Shown: positions 7,464 to 14,923 of the stretch, one piece after another
Layout of the letters: each line of letters opens with the position of its first letter
Position numbering within the stretch: position 1 is the stretch's first letter
Assembly: GCA_964510055.1 (NCBI GenBank)
Contig: CAZDZY010000048.1
Coordinates: 1 to 22,315 of the forward strand
Direction of reading: 5' to 3'
From: DTFZ01 sp964510055
GTDB taxonomy: Bacteria > Bacillota > Clostridia > Christensenellales > SZUA-584
Length of the DNA: 22,315 nt
Made by a program: the position numbers and the translations under genes
The notes under the pieces: generated by a model
Databases searched by the model: none
Told to the model about the DNA's origin: nothing
Seen by the model: only the letters and a program-made list of their open reading frames with translations

Positions 7464-8210
7464 TCATTTAGAAAAATACTTTTCCGGGTCTTTCCACCCG
7501 CCTATCATTTCTCCGTTTTTATACACAGGTTCTACGATATATTCAAAATGCAGGTGGAACGAGAGATCGAGCTCTTTGGGCATCTCGCCTATCTCGCCTA
7601 TCTTCTGCCCGGTGTTCACCTTGTCATCTTTCTTTACCGCTATATTTTTGAGGCCGCAATACACCGTTTTCGTATTGCCCGAATGCTCGATAACTACGGT
7701 GCCTCCGCACGATTCATCCGTCCACACATCGGCTACTGTCCCCGAAAGCGCAGCCGTTACAGGCGTCCCTTCGTCCGCTCTTATGTCTACTCCGTTATGC
7801 GTCATCCATATCCCTAATGCCGAGAACGGCACGGCGCTGTCGACTGAATATTTATTTATTATTTGCCCGTTCACCGGTTTTTTAAGCGTCATCTTTCCGC
7901 TGCCGTTCTGCACTGCCGGCTGCGAAACCGACGGCGAGGCGCTCGGGCTTGGCGATATCGTTATTTTCGGAATAGGAGTCATCTTCGCGATCTCGTCAGA
8001 AAGCGAAGGGGCTTCTATTACGGCCGCGCCTTCATTTTTATCGCCTATCTGTTCGTTATTACTCTTAGGCCATGCAATTATGGCTGTTATTCCCGCCGCA
8101 ACTACGCATAAAAAGATGAGGACATAAAGGCCCTGTTTCTGAAAGAAACTTTTTAAGTTCTCTTTACTCACTTTTTTAAAAATATTATCCTTGACACTTT
8201 TGAAACTCAT
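7464..8210 (-). CDS. spoIIQ: Stage II sporulation protein Q-like M23 peptidase
   Basis: The 248-residue protein has a membrane helix (about 28-47), a Ser/Pro-rich spacer (80-100) and a LytM/M23 domain (106-225). The zinc site is intact: H138 and D142 in HNGVD, plus H219 and H221 in HLHFE. SpoIIQ sits in the forespore membrane and pairs with SpoIIIAH across the septum for engulfment and channel formation. B. subtilis SpoIIQ has a degenerate metal site, whereas clostridial SpoIIQ keeps it; this one resembles the latter. The start at 8210 has TGGAGGT upstream. The longer reading from 8264 is rejected. Position directly after spoIID is the usual clostridial arrangement and supports the name over a generic M23 peptidase. 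Confidence 0.88.
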   Translation of the reverse strand: MSFKSVKDNIFKKVSKENLKSFFQKQGLYVLIFLCVVAAGITAIIAWPKSNNEQIGDKNEGAAVIEAPSLSDEIAKMTPIPKITISPSPSASPSVSQPAVQNGSGKMTLKKPVNGQIINKYSVDSAVPFSALGIWMTHNGVDIRADEGTPVTAALSGTVADVWTDESCGGTVVIEHSGNTKTVYCGLKNIAVKKDDKVNTGQKIGEIGEMPKELDLSFHLHFEYIVEPVYKNGEMIGGWKDPEKYFSK

Positions 8211-8232
8211 GATTTCACACCTCCACGGTATA

Positions 8233-8261
8233 ATAATTCCCCTTTTCAGATAAAAAAATAC
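8233..8261 (-). promoter_or_regulatory. Possible forespore sigma-F promoter of spoIIQ
   Basis: On the minus strand, GTATT (8261-8257) and GGGAATTAT (8241-8233) are 15 bases apart. This resembles the sigma-F pattern GYATA, then GGNNANANT, with one mismatch in each box. spoIIQ is a sigma-F gene in known spore formers. Predicted from sequence only. Confidence 0.35.
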
Positions 8262-8327
8262 CAAAAAGGGAAAAAGGAGTGTAAATGTGTGAAATCAAGA
8301 TCCTTGTTTTTTATTCTTATATTTGTG

Positions 8328-9302
8328 TTATTTTACTGTTACGCCGGTGTAATAATGCTCAAGTATACCGATATAATCCGCGCCCTGCTTTGCCATGGCG
8401 TCCGCGCCGTCCTGGCTCATCCCCACCCCGTGCCCGAAGCCTTTGGTCTCGAATACGACTTTATCCGATACTTCAACGGTAAATTCCGCCGAGTTGAGGG
8501 AAAAGATCGTGCGTACCTCCCTTCCGGTAAAATATTCGTTTCCTATCTTTATGCTCTCCACCCTGCCGCTGCCGAACCGTTTTATTTCCCCTATGCTTCC
8601 GGCAAGGCTGCTTTTATCGATCTTTATGCTCGGCGAATATTCTTTCATTGCGCTTATAAACTTTGCCGGGGCCACCGCGACTTCCCCGTAAAAATGGGAA
8701 TAGCCTTCTTCCCCGCCGCTTTTCACGCTCTTAAGATACGGCAGGTCTTCCGAATACACGTTAGCGCAGTCTTCCGTCCACCCTCCCGAGCACGCGTGAT
8801 AAAACGCCTGTATCTCTTCTTCGCCGTAATATATCTTTTTGCCCCTTGTGGAGTATACCGCGTTTTCTACTTTCTCCAGGTATTTGCCCATATTGCTTCC
8901 CCATCGCTTCTCCATATCCTCCCTGGAAAGATACGCCTGGCAGCAGTTGCTCCTCGTGCATATGTCGGCCCCCGCGCGCGAAGAGCACCCCCCGTGTTTC
9001 TTTATATAACTCGTGTAAGTCCTCGCGGCGACAGCCTGCGCTTTTAGGGCCTCAGGCTCGAAAGACGCGGGCATCTCCGCGGCGACCACTCCCACGAGAT
9101 AATCTTCCATATCCATCTTCTCTGTTTTCTTGTTTGTATATACGTTAACATACTGCGTCTTCTCGACCACTATGGTTATATCCGGGGGCGTTTTTATCTC
9201 AGGTCTTTTAGATGAAAAGAGCCCCGAGAATACGAACACGGCCGCTATAAAGCCCGCGATCAATAAAAAAACTTTTCCTTCATTCGCCGATATTCTTCTC
9301 AT
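8328..9302 (-). CDS. spoIID: Stage II sporulation protein D (engulfment lytic transglycosylase)
   Basis: The 324-residue protein has one membrane anchor (10-28) and a SpoIID domain that cleaves glycan strands at the septum in the mother cell with SpoIIM and SpoIIP. Landmarks: DYLVGVVAAEMP (67-78) with the conserved catalytic glutamate E76, then EALKAQAVAARTYT (84-97); SNCCQAY and FYHACSGG with conserved Cys/His; and the C-terminal GFGHGVGMSQDGADAMA. GGAAGGTG precedes the ATG at 9302. spoIIQ follows 117 bases downstream, with its own possible promoter. No convincing sigma-E promoter was found. Confidence 0.95.
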   Translation of the reverse strand: MRRISANEGKVFLLIAGFIAAVFVFSGLFSSKRPEIKTPPDITIVVEKTQYVNVYTNKKTEKMDMEDYLVGVVAAEMPASFEPEALKAQAVAARTYTSYIKKHGGCSSRAGADICTRSNCCQAYLSREDMEKRWGSNMGKYLEKVENAVYSTRGKKIYYGEEEIQAFYHACSGGWTEDCANVYSEDLPYLKSVKSGGEEGYSHFYGEVAVAPAKFISAMKEYSPSIKIDKSSLAGSIGEIKRFGSGRVESIKIGNEYFTGREVRTIFSLNSAEFTVEVSDKVVFETKGFGHGVGMSQDGADAMAKQGADYIGILEHYYTGVTVK

Positions 9303-9416
9303 TGCCTCTTCACCTTCCTCATCGAATCATATTTGAGGATAGGCTGTTTTATTACACACTTTTAAGCACCGAAGTTATTTTGTCCGAAAAGCGGCATAAA
9401 AAATCGATTCAGCAGA

Positions 9417-9472
9417 TTTATTGCCGATTCGATAATGTATATATTCCTTAAACAAGAGGTTTATATTATAAT
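9417..9472 (+). promoter_or_regulatory. Promoter region of the YgjP-like gene, two possible -10 boxes
   Basis: Option 1 is TTTATT (9417-9422), a 17-base spacer, and TATATT (9440-9445). Option 2 is TATAAT (9467-9472) with only a weak TTCCTT 17 bases upstream; it would start transcription at the ATG (9479). GAGG (9456-9459) is about 19 bases from the start, too far to be an ordinary ribosome binding site. Confidence 0.4.
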
Positions 9473-9478
9473 CATGGG

Positions 9479-10183
9479 ATGGATGATACTTATAACGGCG
9501 CTTTCCTCGATTATACGCTCGTAAGAAAGAACATAAGGAACATACGCATCCGCGTCACCGGCGCTTCGGAAGTCATAGTTTCCGCTCCCCGCCGCACGGC
9601 GCAGAGCAGGATAGACTGCTTCGTCAGTGAAAACATCGATAAGATCCGCTCGAATCTCGATAAGATAAATAAAAAAAGGCGTTGCTTTTACCCGGCAGGT
9701 TATATAAGCGGCGAAACGTTCCGGCACCTCGGAAAAGAGACAAAGCTGCAGATAGCAGTTTCCGGGCGCGCACGCGCGCAGTTTATTGCCGGCACGCTTG
9801 TTTTGTACGTTCCGCGGGATTACGGAAAAGATAAGATAAGGGCCCTCTTTATGCGGTGGTCGAAGAGGACTGCCGACGAGCTTTTCAGGCAAAGGCTCGA
9901 TATACTGCTGCCCGCGTTCACAGCAAACGAATTCCGCATAACGGCAAAGAACATGCTGACGAGGTGGGGCAGCATAAACCCGGCTAAGCGGACTATAAGC
10001 CTGTCTGTCCACCTGCTGCGCTGCGAGACAAGGCTCATTGATTATATTATAACGCACGAGCTTTGCCACTTAAAACACATGGACCATTCAAAAGCCTTTT
10101 ACCGCGAACTCGAGCGCTATTTCCCCGACCGGAAACTTATTGACAAAAGGCTGGAGGAATACGGGCTCGTGGATTTTAACTGA
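9479..10183 (+). CDS. YgjP-like (DUF45/M48-type) metal-dependent hydrolase
   Basis: The 234-residue protein has the DUF45 signature: RWGS (162-165), HELCH (193-197) and a third zinc histidine at MDHS (H203). The fold is minigluzincin-like. Many annotations call it an M48 metallopeptidase; the E. coli relative YgjP has been reported to act on UTP, so the substrate is uncertain. No signal peptide or membrane helix is seen, so it is cytoplasmic. It diverges from spoIID. An overlapping 16-codon frame starts at 9474 but has no support as a gene. An A+T-rich palindrome follows the stop. Confidence 0.88.
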   Translation: MDDTYNGAFLDYTLVRKNIRNIRIRVTGASEVIVSAPRRTAQSRIDCFVSENIDKIRSNLDKINKKRRCFYPAGYISGETFRHLGKETKLQIAVSGRARAQFIAGTLVLYVPRDYGKDKIRALFMRWSKRTADELFRQRLDILLPAFTANEFRITAKNMLTRWGSINPAKRTISLSVHLLRCETRLIDYIITHELCHLKHMDHSKAFYRELERYFPDRKLIDKRLEEYGLVDFN

Positions 10184-10240
10184 CTTATATAATATTTTAA
10201 AACATTTAAATGTTTCGTAAATTTTATAAAATATATAAGT
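10183..10240. repeat. A+T-rich long palindrome after the YgjP-like gene
   Basis: Outer arms ACTTATAT (10183-10190) and ATATAAGT (10233-10240) enclose A/T-rich, partly matching arms and a perfect inner palindrome AACATTTAAATGTT (10201-10214). It may act as a weak terminator, or mark the left edge of the A+T-rich island. From 10241 to 10347 I see no gene. Confidence 0.55.
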
Positions 10241-10347
10241 CTCAAAACGACCTATTTTCAGGTACTTTGAGGCTTCTCTTGTAATTAAAACTCATGCAGA
10301 ATAAACCCGAAAAATATAAAGTGCAACATTGTAATTATTTTCTGTGC

Positions 10348-10833
10348 TCATAATCTATATTTTGCCAAATATCTTTTTGCTTCGTTACGTACCCACGTTC
10401 TTTTCTTATAGAACTCATAAGGTGCTATTTCATCAATAAAATTAGGCGCTTGCATTTTATATAAGGTACTAATAACATGCCCGTCAACATGTTCATCTTT
10501 AATTTGGGAAGCAATTTTATTAGCATATTTTTGATATTTTTTATAACCCAGAAGTAGAATAAAGCTCTGTCGCCCTCGTTTTGCAATCGGATTAATTGCA
10601 ATATCAACAATTCTTTCAATTTGATTTTGGCTTGGTTTACAATGTTTATTTACGACCATTAACTGTCTAATTTTTTCGCCTATATCCCAAAGGCTATATT
10701 CAAAATCATACCACTCTGGAGCATCCAAGCAGTCCTTCATTGGAGGCAAATCATGTAAAAGTTCTTTAGGTATTAATTCTTCTGCAGTAATTAATAAATT
10801 ATTAATCTCAATTTCAAATTGTTCTTGTTCCAT
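10348..10833 (-). CDS. Hypothetical 161-residue protein, A+T-rich
   Basis: I do not recognise the family. The product is soluble, rich in acidic residues in its first half (EEL, LPPMKDCLDAPEW, YDFEYSLWDIGEKI) and basic in its second (KRTWVRNEAKRYLAKYRL). It is mostly helical in appearance, with no membrane segment or signal peptide. The general look resembles small helical immunity-type proteins, but this is only an impression. GAGG lies 8 bases before the ATG, and a promoter is visible upstream. The codons are far more A/T-rich than those of both neighbours, suggesting recent acquisition. Confidence 0.7.
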   Translation of the reverse strand: MEQEQFEIEINNLLITAEELIPKELLHDLPPMKDCLDAPEWYDFEYSLWDIGEKIRQLMVVNKHCKPSQNQIERIVDIAINPIAKRGRQSFILLLGYKKYQKYANKIASQIKDEHVDGHVISTLYKMQAPNFIDEIAPYEFYKKRTWVRNEAKRYLAKYRL

Positions 10834-10875
10834 ATAATAAGCCTCGAACTTTATTAAACAATCAATATTAGAAAC

Positions 10876-10905
10876 TTTATATTGAACCGTATTACAAGAT
10901 TGTAA
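10876..10905 (-). promoter_or_regulatory. Promoter with overlapping palindrome for the 161-residue gene
   Basis: On the minus strand, TTACAA (10905-10900) and TATAAA (10881-10876) have an 18-base spacer. The -35 box is half of a perfect inverted repeat (TTACAA at 10892-10897, TTGTAA at 10900-10905), a possible operator. Confidence 0.45.
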
Positions 10906-10963
10906 CTTATTTCATATTATATTATACAATAATTTCGTTGCGGTGCAACTTTATGTGCAACAT

Positions 10964-11077
10964 TTAATGCAAAATGACGAGCGAAAAAATGCTCGTTTTG
11001 ACCGTCCAAAAGGACGGAAAGATCTCGTTTAAATAGGTATAATGTTTAAAGCCTTTTTCTAATATTGCGCCTTTCAT
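10964..11077 (-). CDS. Possible 37-residue small protein
   Basis: An ATG at 11077 has AGGAG 9 bases upstream on the minus strand. The frame reads MKGAILEKGF, then KHYTYLNEIFPSFWTVKT, then SIFSLVILH, and stops at 10964. The second half is aromatic/hydrophobic. The frame runs through two perfect small hairpins (CCGTCC/GGACGG at 11002-11017; CGAGC/GCTCG near 10978-10995), so the DNA may matter more than the peptide. It lies 131 bases upstream of the 161-residue gene in the same direction. The function is unknown. Confidence 0.4.
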   Translation of the reverse strand: MKGAILEKGFKHYTYLNEIFPSFWTVKTSIFSLVILH

Positions 11078-11133
11078 TTGATATTTCTCCTGTTTAAATA
11101 GTAGAACGATAATAAAAACTCATGGTCCTGATA

Positions 11134-13206
11134 TCAGAATCGTATCCTCAGCCTATTCCTTTCCGCGTCTCTGCTGTCGTTTCCCACGTAAAATATATAG
11201 CTCTTGTCCAACTCCCAAATTTTCTTTTCCGGGCCGTAAAACTTAAGGTCGTTTTTATCTACAACTATCTCTACCTGCTTTTCTTCTCCCGGTTCAAGTT
11301 CCACTCGTTTGAACCCTTTCAGCAGCTTTACCGGCCGCTCCTTATCCGTTTCCTCCGAGCCCGCGTAGACCTGCACGACTTCGGAGCCTTTTACGCTCCC
11401 GGCGTTCTTTACCCGCGCGATTACGATCACCCGCCCCGGTGCTTCCCGCAGCTTTATATCGTTTATCTCAAACGTTGTATAGCTCAGCCCAAAACCGAAC
11501 GGGTACTCCGGCTCTTTCTTCTCTTTATCAAAAAGCGTATAGCCGTGATAATACCCGTAATCTATCTCATACGGCTTATCGCCGAATTCCATAAACGGCG
11601 GATAATCGCCCTGCTTTTTCGCCACGGTGAAAGGGAGCTTTCCTCCGGGGCATATATCCCCGCACAGTATTCCGGCAAGCGCGCTGCCTCCCTCGAGCCC
11701 GCTGTAATACATCATGATTATGGCGTCGGCACTGTCTTCCCACTCACCGGTCAGCACAGCCCCGCCCGCTATAAGGCAGACTATCACTTTTTTGCCCGCT
11801 TCTTTCAAACCTTTTATGAGCTTTATCTCTTCGACGCTCAAGTCTAAAGTCACGCGGTCGCCGCTTTTGCCAATCGGTTTCTTTTTTGCCCCGTATCTTG
11901 CTTTGGTGAGATATTCGCCTTCCGTCTTATAATCGAACCCCGCGCATACCACAACGGCTTCGGCGTCCCTTGCCGCATCCAGCGCTTTTTCGAGGCTTGC
12001 GCCGTTATACAGCGCAGCATGGCCAAAGACCCGTTTTATCCCTTCATACGGCGTTATGTGATACCTGCTTTTTACCCGGCTGCTACCTTTGTCTCCGGTA
12101 TTCACTTTATCCGCGTACGGCCCCGTTACCGCTACCTTGATATCCTTCTTCAGCGGCAATATGCCGCTGTTCTTCAGCAGCGCCATGCCTTTGGCGGCGG
12201 CTTGCGCCGCGAGCCTGCAATGCTCTTCGCAGCCGATAACGGCTTTATCCGCGTGCTTTAAGTCGGGCGTCAATTGCAGCAGCGGCCTCAATATATTTTT
12301 CACCGCGGCATCAAGGTGCCCCTCGGAAAGCCTGCCTTGCCGGAGCAGTCTCCTGATATTCCGGCAGTTATAGCGCACAGGCACCGGCATCTCTATATCG
12401 AGCATTGCTTTCAGCGCTTTTTCCGCGTCGCGGAACCCCCACATGAAGTCCGACATCACGAAGCCGCGAAACCCCCATTCCCCGCGGAGAATATCCTTAA
12501 GCAGCGTTTTGTTCTCGGCGCAGTATTCCCCGTTTACCTTGTTGTACGCGCTCATTATCGAGAACGTCCCCGCGTCGATACACTTTTTGAAATGCGGAAG
12601 GTATACTTCCCGCAGCGTCCTCCCGTCCGCGCGGACGTCGGCGTAAAACCGGCGGTCTTCGACGCTGTTGAGTGCGAAATGCTTCGGGCACGCGATGATG
12701 CCTTCTTCCTGCACGGCTTTGACCATTGCCGCTCCCATCTTTCCTAAGAGGAACGGGTCTTCCCCGTACGTTTCCTGGCACCTCCCCCAGCGCGGGTTCC
12801 GGACGAGGTTTACGCATATACCCGCGAAGAAGTTCGCCCCGGCCGCGGCGGCCTCTTTCGCTATCATCTTCCCCACCCTGTATTCGAGCTCAGGGTCGAA
12901 CGCCCCGGCCCGCAGCATAGCCGAAGGCAAACACGTCGCCCTGCCGCAGACTACGCCCCTCGGGCCGTCGGTAAACCTTATCTCCGGTATGCCGAGGCGC
13001 CTGCACCCTCCACCGCGGAAAGGAGTATAAAACAGGCTCCCGTGAAACAGCTTGTTTTTCAGTATCTGGGGGAAAAACATTTTTCCGTGGATCATCTTTA
13101 TCTTTTCTTTAAGCGTCATAGCCCCAAGCAGCGCATCTGCCTGCTTTTCGAAGTTCTCTTCTGTCCTGTCCGCTCTGTAATTGGATACCGCTTCGTTATA
13201 ATTCAC
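11134..13206 (-). CDS. Glycoside hydrolase family 3 (beta-glucosidase-like)
   Basis: The 690-residue enzyme has no signal peptide and is probably cytoplasmic. Domain 1 (25-315): GH3 barrel with NPRWGRCQETYGEDP (137-151), KHF (175-177) and nucleophile D253 in GFVMSDF (most members have SDW). Domain 2 (335-560): GH3 C-terminal domain, with E429 in KTEGE the likely acid/base, followed by an insertion before GDRVTL. Domain 3 (585-690): fibronectin-III-like, after PFGFGLSYTTFE. It probably removes beta-linked sugars from imported oligosaccharides; the exact sugar cannot be read from sequence. Translation starts at GTG (13206) behind a G-rich site. TATAAT at 13251-13246 (minus) is the likely -10 box; the -35 box is poor. 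Confidence 0.92.
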   Translation of the reverse strand: MNYNEAVSNYRADRTEENFEKQADALLGAMTLKEKIKMIHGKMFFPQILKNKLFHGSLFYTPFRGGGCRRLGIPEIRFTDGPRGVVCGRATCLPSAMLRAGAFDPELEYRVGKMIAKEAAAAGANFFAGICVNLVRNPRWGRCQETYGEDPFLLGKMGAAMVKAVQEEGIIACPKHFALNSVEDRRFYADVRADGRTLREVYLPHFKKCIDAGTFSIMSAYNKVNGEYCAENKTLLKDILRGEWGFRGFVMSDFMWGFRDAEKALKAMLDIEMPVPVRYNCRNIRRLLRQGRLSEGHLDAAVKNILRPLLQLTPDLKHADKAVIGCEEHCRLAAQAAAKGMALLKNSGILPLKKDIKVAVTGPYADKVNTGDKGSSRVKSRYHITPYEGIKRVFGHAALYNGASLEKALDAARDAEAVVVCAGFDYKTEGEYLTKARYGAKKKPIGKSGDRVTLDLSVEEIKLIKGLKEAGKKVIVCLIAGGAVLTGEWEDSADAIIMMYYSGLEGGSALAGILCGDICPGGKLPFTVAKKQGDYPPFMEFGDKPYEIDYGYYHGYTLFDKEKKEPEYPFGFGLSYTTFEINDIKLREAPGRVIVIARVKNAGSVKGSEVVQVYAGSEETDKERPVKLLKGFKRVELEPGEEKQVEIVVDKNDLKFYGPEKKIWELDKSYIFYVGNDSRDAERNRLRIRF

Positions 13207-13373
13207 AATAAGCGCCCCCCGTCCGTATAGAGATCTGTTGACCGTATTATACCTTTTTTGATTTCAGTCCGCCAGATAAGGCCGGATAATGCAATAATAA
13301 TCCACACTTTTAATGTTAAAAGGTTATACTTTTAAACGTTTTATTTGTATTTATATTCTGGCGTGATTGCCTG

Positions 13374-13680
13374 GCTTCCCCTTGAGGGGAAGCTGTCAGA
13401 CACCAGATTGCCAAGCCCAGAAGTCAGACCCGCAATCTGGTGTCTGACTGATGAGGTGTGAGCCCTTACGATTTCTGAGGTATAACACCTCATCCGCCCG
13501 GGCACTAAATTATCAGTCCAAAATGCAAGCCGTATAATTTAGCGCCCGGGCACCTACCTCTGTTCACAATGGTCGTCTGCCTTCACTGCCGCTTGGCATA
13601 CTCCCTTGTTCACAGAGCCTCCAATTCGCTTCATCGCTCACTGAGCGCGCTCATTTCCGGCTCCCCTCAAGGTGAAGGCT
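13374..13680. mobile_element. Non-coding MITE-like element (copy 3) with hairpins in both arms
   Basis: Left arm: hairpin GCTTCCCC (13374-13381), loop TTGA, GGGGAAGC (13386-13393); then a 16-base perfect stem (13395-13410 with 13433-13448); then GATGAGGTG (13450-13458). Right arm: CACCTCATC (13486-13494); an 18-base stem with one mismatch (13496-13513 with 13534-13551); about 110 unassigned bases; and CTCCCCTCAAGGTGAAGGCT (13661-13680). Only 27 bases separate the two inner motifs, so there is no room for the DUF559 gene. The termini match the elements at 240-1010. Confidence 0.6.
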
Positions 13681-13709
13681 TGCCTTCTTAATGCTTTCTA
13701 ATATAAAAG

Positions 13710-13726
13710 CCCCGGGCCATGCGGGG
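13710..13726. terminator. Terminator-like hairpin
   Basis: CCCCG (13710-13714) pairs with CGGGG (13722-13726). TTATTTCTT follows on the plus strand and CTTTTAT on the minus strand. It lies about 390 bases beyond yunB and could end that transcript; the intervening bases are repeats. Confidence 0.4.
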
Positions 13727-13766
13727 TTATTTCTTATGCGGATTGAGCTTTACTTACCCGTATTAC

Positions 13767-13889
13767 TGTCACCCTGAGCTTGCGAAGGGTCTGTTTTCTC
13801 ATAAGACAGATTTCTGCCTTAGATGCATCAAACTGCTGTAAGTTATAAATAAGATTCTTCATTGCGCTAAAGCTCCGTTCAGAATGACA
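13767..13889. repeat. Palindromic-end repeat, second family, copy A
   Basis: It starts with TGTCACCCTGAGCTTGCG and ends with TCAGAATGACA, inverted-repeat ends of the TGTCATTCTGA type. The interior CTCATAAGACAGATTT, then CAAACTGCT and AGATTCTTCATTGCGC, matches copy B. Confidence 0.6.
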
Positions 13890-13934
13890 ATAAGGAGGTT
13901 ATACTATTAAACTTGATTTTATCTAAACCCATTC

Positions 13935-14081
13935 TGTCATTCCGTCCGCTTCGCGAGAGCAAGCGAGTGAAGCGAGCGAAGCGAAGTTTTTCTCTTGTAA
14001 GACAAATTTTCATCTTCGATACAGCAAACTGCTATCAGCAGTGCAAAGATTCTTCAATCGCTGCGCTCATTCAGAATGACA
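13935..14081. repeat. Palindromic-end repeat, second family, copy B
   Basis: It starts with TGTCATTCCGTCCGCTTCGC and ends with TCAGAATGACA. It shares its interior with copy A (CTTGTAAGACAAATTTT, CAAACTGCT, AGATTCTTCAATCG). A short run of GCGAG/GAAGC units lies at about 13951-13986. The same orientation as copy A makes the two a tandem pair. Confidence 0.6.
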
Positions 14082-14111
14082 CTAGGGGTAATGGCGTGAG
14101 GGACTAAAATA

Positions 14112-14804
14112 TTAGTTCAGATTACCTTGCGAATATTTATCCATAAGCAGCATGGGCGCGAGGCTTTGCGCGCCGCCGGCATTGCCGAACTGTATGTAGC
14201 TATCCGGTATCTCTCCAACTATAACGGTATCGGAGATCAGCAGCGTCGACGAATAATCCACCTGCTCAACGGTATTGGCAATGACCATCTTCATGCTGAT
14301 CTTTACTTCGAGATAGATAAGATGCCTTGTCTGGTTTATCCCGGCTTCTTCGAAGCCCGTAAGGAACACCGCGTTAGCCGAGCCCACAGGCTCGACCCTT
14401 ACGTTTATCGAAGGCCCTCTCCCGGTAAAAAGCGTGCCCCCTATGGCCGTGCCTATCGGGATATCTATCCCCTGCCGCCCTATCTCCGCAATCCCTAACT
14501 GGATAACCGTCGTTACTTTTGACACGAGGCTGTTGATATTAACCGCATTTGCGGATATCGACCTTATCTTTCCCGTTTCGTCTTTCTCAATATCCACGAG
14601 GTCGCTGTACCCTATGCCGCTGCCGAACGTCTCGCCGACGGCGTCGTTCATCAGCAGGTTGGCCATCGCCGCGAGTTTCGTTTCCGCAAGGCTGAGCACA
14701 GCGGGCCTTACAGCGCTGTCGAGAACGATATATAAAACGATGATCAAAGCCAATACCAGGCCCGTTATTATCAATACTTTTTTAAGCTTCCCCTTAGTCT
14801 TCAT
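14112..14804 (-). CDS. yunB: Sporulation protein YunB
   Basis: The 230-residue protein has an N-terminal membrane anchor (about 8-30) and one outer domain with the family pattern: GSGIGYSDLVDIEKDETGKI, then NSLVSKVTTVIQ, IDIPIGTAIGG and GRGPSINVRVEPVG. YunB is a mother-cell (sigma-E) sporulation protein needed for normal spore formation; its biochemical role is unknown. GGAGGG sits 4 bases before the ATG. CATACCTA on the minus strand (14829-14822) resembles a sigma-E -10 box, but no good -35 box accompanies it. The length is normal. Confidence 0.9.
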   Translation of the reverse strand: MKTKGKLKKVLIITGLVLALIIVLYIVLDSAVRPAVLSLAETKLAAMANLLMNDAVGETFGSGIGYSDLVDIEKDETGKIRSISANAVNINSLVSKVTTVIQLGIAEIGRQGIDIPIGTAIGGTLFTGRGPSINVRVEPVGSANAVFLTGFEEAGINQTRHLIYLEVKISMKMVIANTVEQVDYSSTLLISDTVIVGEIPDSYIQFGNAGGAQSLAPMLLMDKYSQGNLN

Positions 14805-14831
14805 ATTGCCCTCCTTATTAGGTATGACGGG

Positions 14832-14923
14832 AAGCGCCGGGTTAACACAAGTAACGCCGAATCTTTTTGGGCGCTGAAGGAATGGGTGGCGGGGGCCCTA
14901 CGCACCTTATTCCAAAGGAGTTA
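14832..14923. ncRNA. Structured intergenic region, class unknown
   Basis: Two stems can be drawn. AGCGCC (about 14833-14838) pairs with GGCGCT (about 14870-14875), enclosing GTTA/TAAC. GGAAT (about 14879-14883) pairs with ATTCC (about 14910-14914), enclosing GGTGGCG with CGCACC. AAAGGAG follows. It could be the 5' leader of ytaF or a divergent regulatory structure. I could not match it to the yybP-ykoY, c-di-AMP or cobalamin riboswitch consensus. Confidence 0.3.

Noticed and set aside
8211..8264. Upstream ATG giving an 18-residue longer SpoIIQ
   Set aside because: The internal ATG at 8210 has a clear TGGAGGT site; the extension overlaps the likely promoter.
9474..9524. 16-codon frame overlapping the start of the YgjP-like gene
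   Set aside because: No ribosome binding site at a suitable distance and no sign of conservation; probably chance.
13374..14081. CRISPR array
   Set aside because: The repeats are palindromic, of unequal length and not regularly spaced, and no cas genes are present.
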